Shown here: positions 11,251 to 24,465 of the stretch, in pieces
How the letters are laid out: each line of letters starts with the position of its first letter
Numbering within the stretch: the stretch's first letter is position 1
DNA from: Ursus arctos
Taxonomy: Eukaryota; Chordata; Mammalia; Carnivora; Ursidae
Length of the DNA stretch: 64,000 nucleotides
Assembly (NCBI RefSeq): GCF_023065955.2
Contig: NW_026622764.1
Coordinates: 75,075,333 to 75,139,332, forward strand
Reading direction: 5' to 3'
The notes under the pieces: generated by a model
What the model was told of the DNA's origin: nothing
Seen by the model: the letters and a program-made list of their open reading frames with translations, nothing else
Databases searched by the model: none
Made by a program: the position numbers and the translations under genes

Positions 11251-13030
11251 CTCTAGGGAAGGAATTTGACATGGGTCCGAGGGATTGTTGGTAGCCTTCA
11301 ACCGAATGCTGCGATTACAAGAATTATGTGATTCTATAGGACGTGCACCTTTGTTTCTCATTGGCTAGGATATTTTACGGCTCTGTAGAGATACAAGTTA
11401 ATTTGTAGAAAGTAAGGGCTAGGCAAATAGTTCTGTCGCAGAAATGAATACTGTGTCCCGGGGAAGGACAACTGACCCTCGCCCTGTGGCTGTGGCCAGT
11501 TTGGCCGGTCTCTATCCATTGACACAACCCCTCAGCATTCCTGCTCTGCAGTACATGTGTGGCTCTTGATTTCCCTTTTGAACCAGTTGTGATATCTTAT
11601 GGCTTTCTTCATTAATCAGTACATCACATAAAATTTTGATACGTGTTGATTTTATATTTATTCTTTTATAAAGTTTCTTCTTCAATGCTATCTTCATCTT
11701 CCTCCCCTCTCCTTTACCCACCCATTCATTCCACAAACATTGTGGCATGACCAGTGTGTACCGGGCTGTGCAGAAATGGGAATTTGGTATTTCAAAAGAA
11801 CTAACTGTCTTAGAGTATTTGAGGCATCATTGTTTTCCTAAGGGCTTGGTACTGACCACATTGTTCAGATACAAGCATGCCTCTTGGTGTTCTTCTACCA
11901 ATCACACAAGGCTCTTCCCTTTTTCATTTTCAAAAGGTACAAAGAGTTCAGAAATACACAATGTGTTTCATCATCACTTCACTTCTCCTACTCTAGCCTT
12001 TTTTTTTCTTTTAGCAGAGTGCCCATTTTACCAGCCTACCCTGAAGATAATGAGTCTACTATGGGCAGATCTTCTAAAAGTACCAGCTCCTTAGAAAGCA
12101 TATTGAGAGCATTAAATTGCTTTTAGATAAAAGAGTCATACCAAGGGGTCACTAGTCCATTTGATCTCTTAAAATTTCAAATATAAAAGTTAAAAGAAAA
12201 TGCACACTACAGGAAACCCAGTGCCACGAACTCTGTTAAAGCTTTGATTCCGTTCTCAACTCAGATTTCACAGGTGAGCTGAAATTAGCCCAAACTTGCC
12301 TTTGCCACCCAAGTTCATCAAAATGGAAAAACCAGGGGGCTGGGGAGAAGGCTCTGCCTTGAGGTGAGTCTTTCCTCCCCTCACGCTCACAGCTCTACTC
12401 TAAGGCTGTCTTTATGGCTGGCTATCATCTGGAAGAAATCAGCTGAAAGACCAAGGAACATAGAGGAGACCAGAGGACCCCGGACACAGATGCTGCAGCC
12501 TGAGAAAGTTCAGATGGGACCTTGCTTTCAGACACCACCCTGAACACATCCTGACCTTCAGGGGACTGCAAACGCTCATCTTGGTGGGGTTAGTTTCAAT
12601 CAAAGGCTGGCATGGTGCAGCTACACAAGTGAGGCACGCCTAAGAAAATAAATACTAGTTACAGGGGGATTTCATGCCCTTCACTGCAGTGGGTGGAGGC
12701 TGGAGGGCAGTAGCTTTTAACAAGTTTTATTTGAAAGACTAACTCGGTGTGGTTGTCACGACAGTTGTGCTTGTGGCTGGGCTTGTATTGCTAACAGATG
12801 GACACCTGGCAGCCTTTTCTAGTCCATGCAGACACTACGGGAGGAGTGACGGGCTCAGTGATCCCAATGTTACCCTTACACAAACCATTCCCCCCGTGTT
12901 AACAAACAGAACATTTTAGGGCTGCTCTGGTCAAGACACTAGCAGAAATATTCAGCCGTTCCTCCCTTTTCATCTCTGTTCACCCTCTGAGAATGCATTA
13001 AAAAAAAATTCTGCAGAGAATCACTGCCTT
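11251..13030. other. Single-copy sequence with weak L2 trace
   Basis: At about 11722-11800 'cattcattccacaaacattg' resembles a reverse-complement L2 end. The remainder, including GC-richer sequence at 12300-12600, gives no recognisable gene or repeat. Confidence 0.5.
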
Positions 13031-13088
13031 AGGGGGGAAAAAAGAGAGAAAAGAAAAGAAAAGAAAAGAAAAGAAAAGAAAAAAAAAG

Positions 13089-13119
<31 letters not shown>

Positions 13120-13120
13120 G
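13031..13120. repeat. (GAAAA)n microsatellite
   Basis: About 15 pentanucleotide gaaaa units with one A-rich interruption near the middle. It is entirely purine on the plus strand. Confidence 0.95.
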
Positions 13121-15448
13121 ATGCTATTTCACACACAAAAAAACCCCATCTGCAAATACCCTCTCCTGCCATCAAGTCACCTGCAGTGTTAGGATCTCCA
13201 TGAAAGAGAAATAAGGCTAGAGAAGAACTGTGGTAGCAATCTGGCATTTAGGGACATCAGTGTCAGATGAGAATTTAACACCCTAGCGTTGGTTTTGGGA
13301 GATCAGTTTTAGAGAACTGCTTTGTACTTTAAAAACAAAACAAAACAAAACAAAATTTAAAAACCCTGTGGAAAGCAGCTCAGGATTTCACATCCAGGCA
13401 CCAAGGTTGCTTTTAAGGAAGCAAAACTTCTTGAACTTTGCTGTATTTTAAAACAGAACATTATGACACATGCAGACATACACCCAAACAGACTCAGGCA
13501 GCCAGCCGTGGAAATAGAGGAGGGGAACACCCAGGAGCAAAGTTCTGGGAACTTCTGATACACCCGTATGCAAATCATTTCACAGCAGCAAAGGCTGAGC
13601 CCCAGAGCAAGGGATTTCCATTTCTGCGGTGGCTCTACCTTCACACCAAGGGAACTGACCACACGGCTCTCTGCCCCAGACCACTGCAAGTCAGGGCAGA
13701 TCTTCCTCACCGCTCTGTTATCACAAAAGGAAAGTCATCAGGGAACACTGAGTGTACCTTCTCAATGACTCTCCGTGGGCTGAAAATAATCGTTCTTCTT
13801 TTTCTTTCCCTTTTTAAAGAGTCTTGTGTAATATGTAGAATGACAATATGAACCATTGGAACAAATAACTTTTCAAATAGTTCCCAAGTACTCCAGCTAC
13901 ATTTTCAAAGACCAAAGAGCTGCTCCCAAATAATTTGGTGAATTTAACCGTTTCCCAAGATGAAACTTGTAAAGGATTTCTCCTTCAGCACAGATGATGT
14001 CCTGAGCCAGCTAATGTGCAAATAATGAGATTTCCTGAGAAATCTATCAGTGAGTGTTGTTTTTTACATCAATCACAAAAGAAAAATTATTCTAGCAAAA
14101 AGGCGGTGGGGGGGGGGGGTGGGTAACAGAATCAATTACTCTAATGCCACATATGTTTTAAAGTATTTTTAAATATTTGCCAACAAAAATGAAGACTGAG
14201 TTATGGTAAGTGAATATTTTACCAATGTCATCTGTGCACGGTTATTTACCTGCTTCCATATGCTACCTTCTAATGATGTGCCTGATTAATAGAACACAAG
14301 ACACAGGACGAGGGCCAAGTGGAAGGTGAAGCACCTGGGGTCTCTGACTTGAGGACAGACAGGACAATTGTTGAGGCCTAAATCAATTGATGTTTTCTTA
14401 AGTCAACTTAATGCACAGCATCTCTGGGGAGCCCCAGCTGGGGATTGGGAGGAATGAGGACAGGTACCTGTGCTCCTGCCATCCTCGTGGCACCTGTGGT
14501 GGCCCATTCCCAAGACTGAGGCACTCTTCTCAATATGTGCCTCACTACACCGCACCCCCTTTGTCTCTTCTGTTAATATAGCCCTGCAGTTTCTGGAACC
14601 ATGTACTTTACAACCCTGTATGCTTTCCCTACACCCTGCCCGTGCTTTGTAAACATCTCTTTATTAAATAGCCTTCAAATTAACTTAACTTGAATGTGCC
14701 ACCTATACCTGGCAGGGAACCAGACTTATGCACAACTCTATTTAACACTGATTCTTAAGCTGGGCCCCATGGAGACCCCTAGGGATCCATTGGCTGAAGT
14801 CTATTTCAATATGTAATCCACTGTAACTTATTTATCATACTGAGCTTGCTGGGATTTACAGTGTTGTTTGGCAGCAGAAACCATTGTTAACATGAGACAT
14901 TAAACTTCTTTGTGTTCTTCTGTGCTCAGGGACCTGGTTGGATGGGTGTCTGATCGAAGGGAGTGTGCAATGTCTCAGAGCTCTCTTGCCAGTTATCACT
15001 AAAATATCACACTCACGGTTTTCACCTTTATGAGCCTCTGGTTCAGAATGGTTTCCTTCTATATGGTTAATAAATGACCATTAAATTGATCAAGTAATTA
15101 ATACCAAGTAAGAAGACGAACTAAAATCTATAGCACATAAAGTAAATATAATTGGAAATCAGAGCAAGAGTTTTCACAGACAAGCTGATGTTGACGTGGA
15201 AACCAGGAAATACCTCAAGTGTCAGAACAAGATGGTGCAGAACTGTGAGGAAGCTCAGGCAGAGTCTTTGTTCCTAGAAACCAAAGAACAAAAGCAGGTC
15301 ATGTACAAGGTGATGAACTGTCAATTACAAACCAGCATATGACTAAAAACTGAATTTATGGCTACTGTGCATTTTAAAGAAAAAATACCCAGGAGGTAGA
15401 AAAGACTCAGGCAAATTGTGTGCAACCCACAACTAACTGAAGTCAATA
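13121..15448. other. Single-copy sequence, no gene recognised
   Basis: Frames up to 137 codons at 13438-13851 (+) and 117 codons at 13357-13710 (-) overlap each other and show no domain. A G13 run lies at about 14108-14120. At 14745-14800 'gattcttaagctgggcccca' may be a hAT-type transposon relic, but too little is preserved to name it. Confidence 0.5.
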
Positions 15449-15462
15449 GAAAGACTGAACAT

Positions 15463-15660
15463 GGGGCTCCTGGGTGGCTCAGTCAGTTGAGCATCCGACT
15501 CTTGATTTCGACTCAGGTCATGATCTTGGGGTCATGAGATCAAGCCCCTGCATCAGGCTCCAAGCTCAGCATGGAGTCTACTTGTCCCTGTCCCTCTGCT
15601 CCTCCCCACCCCCACATGCTCCCTCTCTCTCAAATAAATAAATAAAATCTTTTTTAAAAA
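15463..15660 (+). mobile_element. Carnivore tRNA-Lys SINE (SINEC type)
   Basis: Full-length element: a 'ggggctcctgggtggctcag' head with tRNA-derived A and B box region, a CT-rich middle, and an (aaat)n plus A-rich tail. Target-site duplications are gaaagactgaacat (15449-15462) and gaaagactaaacat (15661-15674), differing at one base. tRNA-like promoter boxes are part of the SINE and do not make a tRNA gene. Confidence 0.95.
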
Positions 15661-15674
15661 GAAAGACTAAACAT

Positions 15675-16680
15675 ATACAGGAGAGGATAAGGAAAAATTT
15701 GACAGTTGAAGACCAACCAGAAGGAGGAAGAGAAGATATCTAACTGTGTCAAAATATGAAACATTCCAGAGAGCACAGAACGAATCCCACAACCTGGCAT
15801 TTTCAGGCTCAGTCTGCACGAAGCAAGCAAGCAAATTTATTTTAATTTTTGGACAAAAAGTTACTCTTCCTCCTTATCTTTTGCTTACCTAGTGCTAAAG
15901 TATTTGTTAAAGGTTGAGGATTTTCTAAGGACTAACCTACCGCCAATTATAAAAACTTCTGTGGAAAATGCCCACTTAATAATTGGGAAGAAAAACTATA
16001 ATTGAACAAATATTTCAATCCAGTTGTTATTAAAAGAAACAGGTTTCTGGGCTGATATATGAGCACTCCCATCATTGTGCCTCCGAGAATTATTTTTGAA
16101 ATATGAGTTTGTAGTTGGTGAGGAGAAAACCCTATGAGAGGCTCTGTTGTCTCCCTTCTGTGATGGGAACACAGCACAGACCTGCAGAGTTGGCATTTGC
16201 TTTGCATTTCCGTCACCCATTCACCCTCTAAATGCCAACTAGGCAGCATAAAAACTATTTTAGCCTAGGTAACTAACTCAACCTCTCAATATAGCTCAAA
16301 TCTATAAAAGCAAAACAAAAACAAAACAAACTGCCTATTACAAAGTGTGTAATCCTAGATGAATTTTGACTTGCCTGGTTTACTTTGGTGCACACTTACA
16401 CCTTGGTAATGTTCGCAGCTAAACATGTTTGGGTTAGAAGCTAAAAAAAAATGTCAAGCTTCTTGCCTGAGGTGTTCTTAGGCAATCATTAGATTTGGGT
16501 GGACCCTCAATTCTTTTGAACCTGAATATGGGTTCCCAAGACATCATCTCCTCCTTTGAGATGCCCACCATTGCAGTTCACATGCTCCCCATATTCCATG
16601 ACAATGCCCCTCTCTCCAAAAAGCTGACTGCTGAATTGAAGAAACATTAAAAAAAAAAAAGTCAACCAATGTAGTAGTAG
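15675..16680. other. Single-copy AT-rich sequence
   Basis: No recognisable element. The 100-codon minus frame at 15947-16249 has no recognisable domain. Confidence 0.5.
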
Positions 16681-16681
16681 A

Positions 16682-16795
16682 GTGATGGCTCTTAACCCCT
16701 GTCTGTGTATTTGAAATCTCCTGGGGCATTTTCAAAACCATGCCATGAGCAAGCCCAGCCTCAGGTCTCTCCGTTCAGATTCCTTAGCATGAGAG
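16682..16795 (+). mobile_element. hAT-Charlie MER5-like fragment
   Basis: 'gtgatggctcttaacccctg' followed by 'tttgaaatctcctggggca' resembles the MER5 terminal region ('cagtggttctcaaccctgg... gaatcacctggggag'). It is short and diverged. Confidence 0.45.
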
Positions 16796-19596
16796 CTCTC
16801 CCAGTACCACCAATGTGCAGCCACATGGAGAATAGCCTCAAAGGCATATAATGTGTGCAGAAGACAGGGAATTAGGTCAACAAAAACTTTGAGTGCCTAC
16901 TGGATGCCACTTAAAATATAGTTGCAAATCTGAGGGAAATGTCTGAATGATTAAGAGCCTGTTGTAAATTCCATTATTTAATACCTCAGGTATTTTTTTT
17001 TTTGTTAATGTTTACTTGAACAATCATCAAAGTGATTGATAAAATTCAGTAGTTCAATTTATGTGGTGGATTTGGGCCCTTCGCAATGTGGCATTTATTG
17101 GAAATCTAATTTATTAAGAGGCCAACCATACAGAACTGTGATTTGACGTCTACAATGTCAGCTCCCCACTGGACTGCAGAAATCAGAAAAGCCAACATCA
17201 CGTACTGAAGAAAAGCTAAAGTGAATGTTACACAACTGTACTTACACAGAATTCTTCATAGACCTCGTATGCGTTGCAAATGTTTAAAAATCTTTCTCTA
17301 TTTGTATGTGTATATGACATATTTTCCCCAAGCTAGGACTCATTTTATGCCAGTTTTACAAAACCATTTAATATATCATTTCTATCATATTTAATGAAAA
17401 CAATTACATCTGCACATAAGGCATTCAAAAAACAATAGAGTTAAGTATCCTAGTAATAAAAAGCCTGAACCGATATCTAAAATCAATCTGGAATTTAAAA
17501 AAAAAGTTACTAGCATCCTAGATTTTAAGACTTGTTATACCAGCAGAAAATTTTCAGATCTAATTTAACACAGATGCACGACCACATTGTAAATATCCCA
17601 GAGAAAGAACTCTCAGTGAAATTCATGCTCCTGGAAGTAGTCCTGTTTCTCCGGCATATGGAAACCTGTCTCTACACAGAAAGTGACTAAACATACAATC
17701 CACAAAGTGGTGCTCAGCTCACGGTTCGGGTAAGACATATATTTTTTATGCACCTTGGGTTATGTCTCCATGAGATGGAATTGGGGCCTTTTATTTGATT
17801 TCTGTTGTGTAAAAAGCCAAAGTTACTGAAGATTTCAACCTACTTTTTATCAGGGCAATGCGAACCAGTTATATATTTGCATATTAGACTTACTTATTCC
17901 TAGAAATGTGCTTAGGTTCTTTCAACTCTTATTTCAGCTTTCTACAACGCTTATGTCCCCTCTTTGTGTAGACTGCTCAGGAGTACAACTAGTCTCTCCA
18001 AATGACTAAATTGGGTATTTTTCTTAAAAGACCACCTCTTTCAGACACATCGATATATGAATATATAAATGTTTTAACATTATACATATGATTTCAGCTA
18101 TGTTTATGTAAAATTTTTAGATTTATATAATTTTTAGATATCTATAGATTATACAATTTTTAAATAAGCCATTATTAGCCTAATTCTCCCCACTAATTTT
18201 GGGCAGTGGAATGCTTGTGTTCTCAGGAACATATCCAGAACATAATTCAGACCTGGGAATTATTGGGGTCTTTTCAAAAGATATGAATTTTTATGAGAGT
18301 TCTCAGCAAAGAAAAATTAGAAATACAGACTCAGCCAACCCTACAATATTGTAGCTCCTGTAACATACAAGATCTAACTTAAACCAACAAATATTTTACT
18401 CTGAGCGTGGAAGCGCCTGCAGTGCCTTGATCCATGGATTCATTGATGCTACCTGGTGGACCTCAGCTTCAATTCGGTATTTAGCCGAAATGGGTTAGGG
18501 AGAAATTGTGCAGGTACGGAAGACTTTAGCAAGTCAGAAAAAGCTTTTTATAAAGAAAACTTACATCAAAACACCTTTATGGAAACTTCTCTTAATCTCA
18601 AGCAATGAACAAAATATTTATCTTTTGTAAAAATATGTGAATAACCAACCAGCTTGATTGAGAATAGGTAAGTTCCCAGTAAAATCTATTCCTTTTGGTA
18701 CCACTTACAGATCAAAGATGATCCAAAATGGTCTTTATTTTATATGTATTTTTATGTAAAGCAATTGTTTAAACTGTATCTCTCAAACCAACAGGCAGTA
18801 ACCTAATATCTACTGCTCTTGGAAGAACAGAGATATTTGGACGCTTACAGCAGCTTTTACCCATATTTTAAGAGACTACAGTGTATCCAATAAATGTGCA
18901 CCGTATGTAATGCATTCCTTGACACATACTACATACTATGGGGGTTAACAATGCAGCCTGTCAAGCAATATAAAATAATTGTACATGATTTTTTCCAGAG
19001 AGAAATACAAATGTATCAAATTGCTTTTTAGAAAAATGAAGGAATAAAATCAAATAAACATGGCGGTATGCTCTCAATATTTCAAACGCCTAAAAAGAAC
19101 CTTCTTGGATAACACATCTCGAGCTCACAAGATGAGGATTCAAGAGTTGCTGGACCTCCTAACTCCCTTCAGATAAGTAACTAGTCCGTTTGAAAAAGTA
19201 AAACTGCGGAAAGAAGGATCCCCTCAGCGTCAAGCTTGCTAAGTGAACTGCTGAAATTTCCCCATCTCAGCAGACGTCTCTCTATAAAGGTCAGTAATCA
19301 GACTGCTGGCTGTGAATGCAGACTGAGGAAGTGTGGAGCACTGAGGAACAAGCTAGAATTTGCAGACACATACTCACACCCAGATCACTTTACCAAATAT
19401 AGCTTAAGATCATCTCAGCACTGCCTCTACTTTTTCTATCCCTTTACTTTTTATTTGGCTTTTCAAGACAAAAAGCAACCAGCTATGTTCCTGGATTTTC
19501 TGGCACTCTTTTTGACGGAATACCTGTAAAGAAATGAATAAGTGTTTTATTTTTGTCTGAAAGGTTTTCATTAGCACTCGCTTTCCCTTCCCCAAG

Positions 19597-19634
19597 ACAC
19601 GCACACGCGCGCACACACACACACACGCACACAG
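19597..19634. repeat. (CA)n with CG steps
   Basis: Alternating purine-pyrimidine tract: acacgcacacgcgcgcacac followed by further ac units. The CG steps make it a candidate Z-DNA former. Confidence 0.9.
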
Positions 19635-20001
19635 ATGTGCTTTTCTTCACTCCCATGTAAGTCTCTCTAATCAATACACAGCGCTGTTCCATCTCTGTTT
19701 TCCTGTTCGGGCTCCATGTTCTGCACGCCACCACTCCTGGCCACTTTCCTTGTCTCTTCCATTCTCTCCGACAGCTGGGCAGACATCCAAGATCTTTGCC
19801 ATTTTAGTGGCTCAAGGAGTCTACCAGATAGTGTTCAGACTAGAGGGATGACCTCACAAGGAATTTATTTTTCCTTTTGGGTCTAAGTTTTGTGAGTTGG
19901 ACACAGGACTAATGTATTTTCTAATTGAAGCCAATGGAAATGGAGCGACTGAAGCAGGGTTGAAGTCTGTGACAGATTTCTGTAGCTCCAGAGAACCTGT
20001 T

Positions 20002-20017
20002 GGCGGGGGGGGGGGAG
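20002..20017 (+). other. Poly-G run
   Basis: GGCGGGGGGGGGGGAGG. One long G homopolymer; it gives length-unstable sequence and sequencing error. Confidence 0.8.
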
Positions 20018-21617
20018 GTTAAAGTGGAATCCGTCTTCATCTGAAAATGCGACATGAATTCTACTCAGCATACCTACACTGAACATGGTAACACAACAAG
20101 TAAAACCTTAAACACACCAAGGTCAATAAATTCGAAGTTATGGTTTTCACAGCAACTATAACTCATGTGTCAGCAGCATTTTCCATTCCTGCAATAGGCG
20201 TTAAGTTTACCAGTCCAATGCAGAAGCACCATGTAGCCAAGTTAGCTACTGAGTTCCCTGACTTTTCTTGACATCGAACCAGTCAAACCCATCGTTATAC
20301 TCCGTTTAAACGGCACTTGTCAAGTTACTGGCCAAAAAAATCTCCTCTGTTCATATTACCTTGACTGAAAAGAAGTACAAACTTACAAGTTTAACCTCCG
20401 CTGGGTAAACTAGGGACCCAAGGATTCCACATCCCCGTTAGAACCTCAGAATTCCCCAACTCACATACCCACATGGCTTCCAACCCCCATGTGCGGTTTG
20501 AGTTTTATTTCTCAGTAAACATGTGGAAAAGCTGAAGTCCAGTGGCATGTTAGGATATTTGAGGTAGTAAGTTGACTTGTTTATAGATCTTTGAAGTTTT
20601 ATGGACTTTCCAGGTATCATCTCAACCACTGAATTGAGTTTCACCAGAAACATCAAATATCAGTATTAGGAAAGTTCACAGTTTGTTGCCTGATACTTTC
20701 ACTGCTTAGTAAATATTACAGTCTTTTTTTTTTTTATCAGTGGTGAGTTGGTAACTTACGACATTTTCAATGAGCTCTGAAGTTCCTTTATAAAAGTGCA
20801 GCATCTCAACACTAGATACTGAGCTCTGCCTGACTGCGGTAAAGAGTTAACCCTATCCCTAGTGAACATGGCTTTTGTCTCCCCTGCCCCCCGTGAAGTA
20901 GAGACCAAGTTATAAACTAACTTTGGAATTACTCCCTTCTAAGCCCTGGCTATAGCCCAGGCCCATTCTACAGGTGGGTTGGCTAACACAGCAAGAGTAA
21001 TGATCCCAAGGTACTAATGTATGTGAGTGAGCCTGGCAGCCTTGCAGCTGGCACATATGGCATCTTTGAACAGAGCAGAAAAGGCACCCCTCCAACAAAC
21101 CAAACAGAAAAAAAGTGTCCCCATTGGACATTCCAATTTAAGATATTCCTCCCTGATGACGCTGCCTCTTGCCACAGCACAAGGCTGCATAAGTGCAGCC
21201 AGTAAACCTTGAGCTGATCCCAAAGTCAGGCACTCTTGCACCTGGCATTACCTGGACAGTCAGACAGAGGGAGAGCGTTCACAGAAAAGCTGCTCCTGCC
21301 AGGCTGTGTAGGTGTTCTAACATAGCTCCAAGTTTGGAATCATTCATGTCTGGGTGTAGACTTGGTCTACAGTTTGACTCTTATCACCTGTAGAACATTG
21401 CCTTGTCAGTCTAAGCCCTGATCCCCTCAATATGTAAAACTGACAGAATGATAACACCTCACAACTGTAAATTAATAGATTAAGAAGTCCTTAGCACACA
21501 TTGCATTCCATTCTCTGCTGTCTCCAGCAGCAATTCTGGTTGAGGGTCAGGGAGCTGAGGTTCTGCCTTTCACTGTAGCCCTAACAAATATGTGACCTTG
21601 AAAATTTTCTCATTATA

Positions 21618-21810
21618 GGTGTGCCTGGGGGGCTCAGTCAGTTAAGCGTCTGCCTTCAGGTCAGGTCATGATCCCAGGGTCCTCGGATGGAGCCGGGCAT
21701 CAGGCTCCTGTTCAGTGGGCAGGTCTGCTTCTCCCTCTGCCCCTTCCTACCGATCATTCTCTCTCTCTCTCTCTCTCTCCCAAATAAATAAATAAAATAT
21801 TTTTAAAAAA
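21618..21810 (+). mobile_element. Carnivore tRNA-Lys SINE (SINEC type)
   Basis: Head 'ggctcagtcagttaagcgtc', a (ct)n stretch at 21760-21780 and an (aaat)n tail. Target-site duplications are about ttttctcattata (21605-21617) and ttgtttcattata (21811-21823), two differences, so it is somewhat older than the copies with perfect duplications. Confidence 0.93.
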
Positions 21811-21823
21811 TTGTTTCATTATA

Positions 21824-23435
21824 CTTTAATTCCTTAACATTTACCTCATGGGACTATTGAAATAATTATAATACTTGCAAAATAGTTTTTTATACCACTA
21901 TGTTATCTTTGAACATAATTACATACATCTGAAGTTTTAAGGTGAGAAAAACAATAACCAGGATTAGAAAATGGGTTTACTCAAAGAAAGCAGGAAATAA
22001 TCAGGGAAAAGATGATGGTACTTTTTCAAGAAGGAATAGTCTAGCTCATTTAGGCCAGGGTAGCAGTTGCTTAAAACAAAAACACTGCTCGGGCAATTCA
22101 CTGCAATTAGCTGACTGGTTTTCATGACTGTTCCACTACACTGGAGAGAACGTTCTCACTAAAATAGCTGATAAGTATTACTGATATCCCAGGTGTGTTT
22201 TGTACTTGACTTTGTAAGGGTTTTCACAGGATTCTTTCATGGCTGCTGTAAAGCCTTCCCAATGAAAACAGCAAGATCTCAAAGGATCTCACATACAGAG
22301 AAGAATGCTCTAGAAACATGGCTGTGATCCTTGGTTGGGATAAATATTTTACAATGGGCATTTTTATTTGAGTGTAAAAAATATTCAAGAGTCTCCAAAA
22401 TTTCTGACTCATAATAAAAGAGAATAAAAGAGTCCTAAAATTACCCTTCCTTTCTGTTACGACTTCACAGAAACTTCAAAAAAGAGAGAGATTCCTTTTG
22501 TACATTACCCTGATCCTGATTCATTCCACAGGCTTGAGACAGTGCTACTTATTTTAGGTCTCTCCAATCAATAACAATTATACAAAACGCCTTCTCCCGT
22601 TTTCTCCTCCACCCCGAGATAGAAGAAAACAGATTGAAAATGGGATAAGAGAGGCTGGCCTCAGAGCCAAGTCAGGGTCACTGAAGAAACCTGAATTTCT
22701 GGTGCAATGTCAGCACATTTACAGAGCAGTATACACACCTAGTGCATATCTCGGGTGGCCCAGATGAGTGATAAAGTCCCAGGGCCACCTTCTCTGCCCT
22801 TCCCAGCCCTGAGGGTTCAAAGGTCAGAAATCTGTAGCTGCCTTACTGATAAACTCTGCCAGGTTATTCATTTTAAATGTCATGGAAAATAAATGGGATT
22901 CTTTTCGATCACCATCAGCATTAAGTTTATATCATTCAAATATTTCAGCATCTTACTGACTGGCTTTGGAACATGTTTTATGTCTGGAACTCAATTTTTT
23001 TTATTTTTTATTTTTTGCTTTCAACAAACTTTTGAGTACTCACATGTGTCTGGCAGGAGCATTAAGTATTAGAGAAGGAGAGAATAATAAGGATAATTAC
23101 TGTTAAATAGTAACACTCTGAGGGCTACAGGTAAAAAGGGAAAGAGTTTTTAAAAGAGCATTTCTGTTCTCAGCTGCTCACGGTATTGTTACAGAACTCA
23201 AAATGTGTAAAAACAATGTATTATGTAAGTACTATAATAAAGGTAGCCAACTTTTGTGAGAGTTCCAAAGTAGAAAGCAATAAACTCCATAAGGGTTCAG
23301 GCAGGACTTTCCATTAGAAGTGAAGTGTGACTATATTCATCTGTAGAGACAGAAAAAGAATTATTGCAATATTATGATTTATTACAGAAATATATATTTG
23401 GTCTTTCAGGTGATTAAAATATATTTCTCACATGT
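21824..23435. other. Single-copy sequence, no gene recognised
   Basis: AT-rich sequence with short open frames only, and a T/A-rich stretch at 22996-23022. No family recognised. Confidence 0.5.
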
Positions 23436-23439
23436 ATTT

Positions 23440-24055
23440 GGTCTTCATCCATGGTTCCTCATGAACAACTCCTAAACCCTTGGAATTTTCTAAGTGTTGA
23501 TGTCACGAAGGTGTCTCTTGTTATGAGGTGACTTTTGTCTCCCACCTGAGGATGGAGGTGAGTTGCCGGGAGAACCAACCATGTGATCAGAGGGTTGGAA
23601 ATTTTAGTCCCATCCCCCAACCTCCAGGAAGGGGAGAGGACCTGGGGGTTGAATAAATCACCAATGGTCAATGATTCAATCCATCAAGATTATGTAATGA
23701 AGCCTCCATAAAAATGCAAGAGGTGAGGCTTGGGAGAGCGTTCAGGTTGGTGATCCTGTGGCTGTCCCTGTAGAGGGCATGGAAGCTGCACACCTCTTCC
23801 CCACACCTTGCCCTGTGCAGCTCTTCCACCTAGCTGTTCCTGAGTTATATCTTTTTATAAAAACCCGGTGATCTAGTAAGTAACATGTTTCTCTGAGTTC
23901 CACAAGCTGTTCTAGCAAATTAACCAAACCTGAGGAGGGGGACACAGGATCTTTTGATTTACAACCAACGGGTCACAAGTGCAGGTAACAACCAGGTTTT
24001 GCAACTGGTATCTGAAGTCCAAGGAAGAGGATCAAGGGACCCTCCAAAGTATAGC
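23440..24055 (+). mobile_element. LTR-like interspersed repeat, part 1
   Basis: Segments such as 'ggtgacttttgtctcccacc', 'gagaaccaaccatgtgatca', 'atgaagcctccataaaaatg' and 'cacaccttgccctgtgcagc' belong to a mammalian LTR-like repeat that I have seen often but cannot name with certainty. It includes 'tataaaaacccggtgatcta', a plausible TATA/poly(A) zone. It breaks off after 'tttgcaactggtatctgaag' and related sequence resumes at 24460. Confidence 0.6.
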
Positions 24056-24059
24056 CGAT

Positions 24060-24465
24060 TATTCAGGAGCACAGATTGTTAACCTAAGTCTTTTTTAGGT
24101 AAACTGAGGCAAAATCAAATTACCAAAAATGGACTTTATTTGGGAATAGCAGTGAAATTTGCAATTTGAGAAATGCATGTTACTGCATGCTAGAGGCAAA
24201 TCCTTCTAGGGTTTGGGGTGGGCTGTATTTACAGGCAAGGAGAAGAAAGAGCAGGAAGTGCAACCTGATTCCAAGCAGTAAGCTCATCAGCTGGAGGAAG
24301 GGGAGAAATTCTTGGCAGATGTTCATTGGTCAGGAGATAAGTCTTGGTCTATAATTCAGGCATTTATGGAAAATCAGTCTCTCACTTCTTACGTTTCTCT
24401 TCTTCTGAGGGTACATGCATGACATTCTCCATGTCATCTCCTCTGGTTCCCGTGTAGATTGAAAT
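24060..24465. mobile_element. Probable insertion inside the LTR-like repeat
   Basis: Sequence of different character ('aggtaaactgaggcaaaatc', 'ggactttatttgggaatagc', 'gttcattggtcaggagataa') separates the two LTR-like segments. It is flanked on both sides by an imperfect copy of the motif 'gcaactggtatctgaa' / 'gcaactggcatctgag'. It may itself be an LTR or the result of joining two partial copies. I cannot identify it. Confidence 0.4.

Larger units (their letters stand above)
16800..21604. other. AT-rich single-copy sequence
   Basis: About 4.8 kb with no recognisable gene or interspersed repeat. It contains a CA microsatellite (19597-19634), a G-run (20002-20017) and short T-runs. The absence of young SINEs or L1s over this length is notable beside the repeat-dense 24-36 kb region. 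No coding structure is visible. Confidence 0.5.

Noticed and set aside
14230..14320. Possible minus-strand microexon: pyrimidine-rich acceptor ending 'attaatcag', 32 bases, then 'gtaaat'
   Set aside because: Too short and isolated; no frame link to other candidate exons.
16390..16445. Possible minus-strand short exon between 'ttttttttag' and 'gtaagt'
   Set aside because: About 40 bases only, acceptor formed by a homopolymer, no supporting context.
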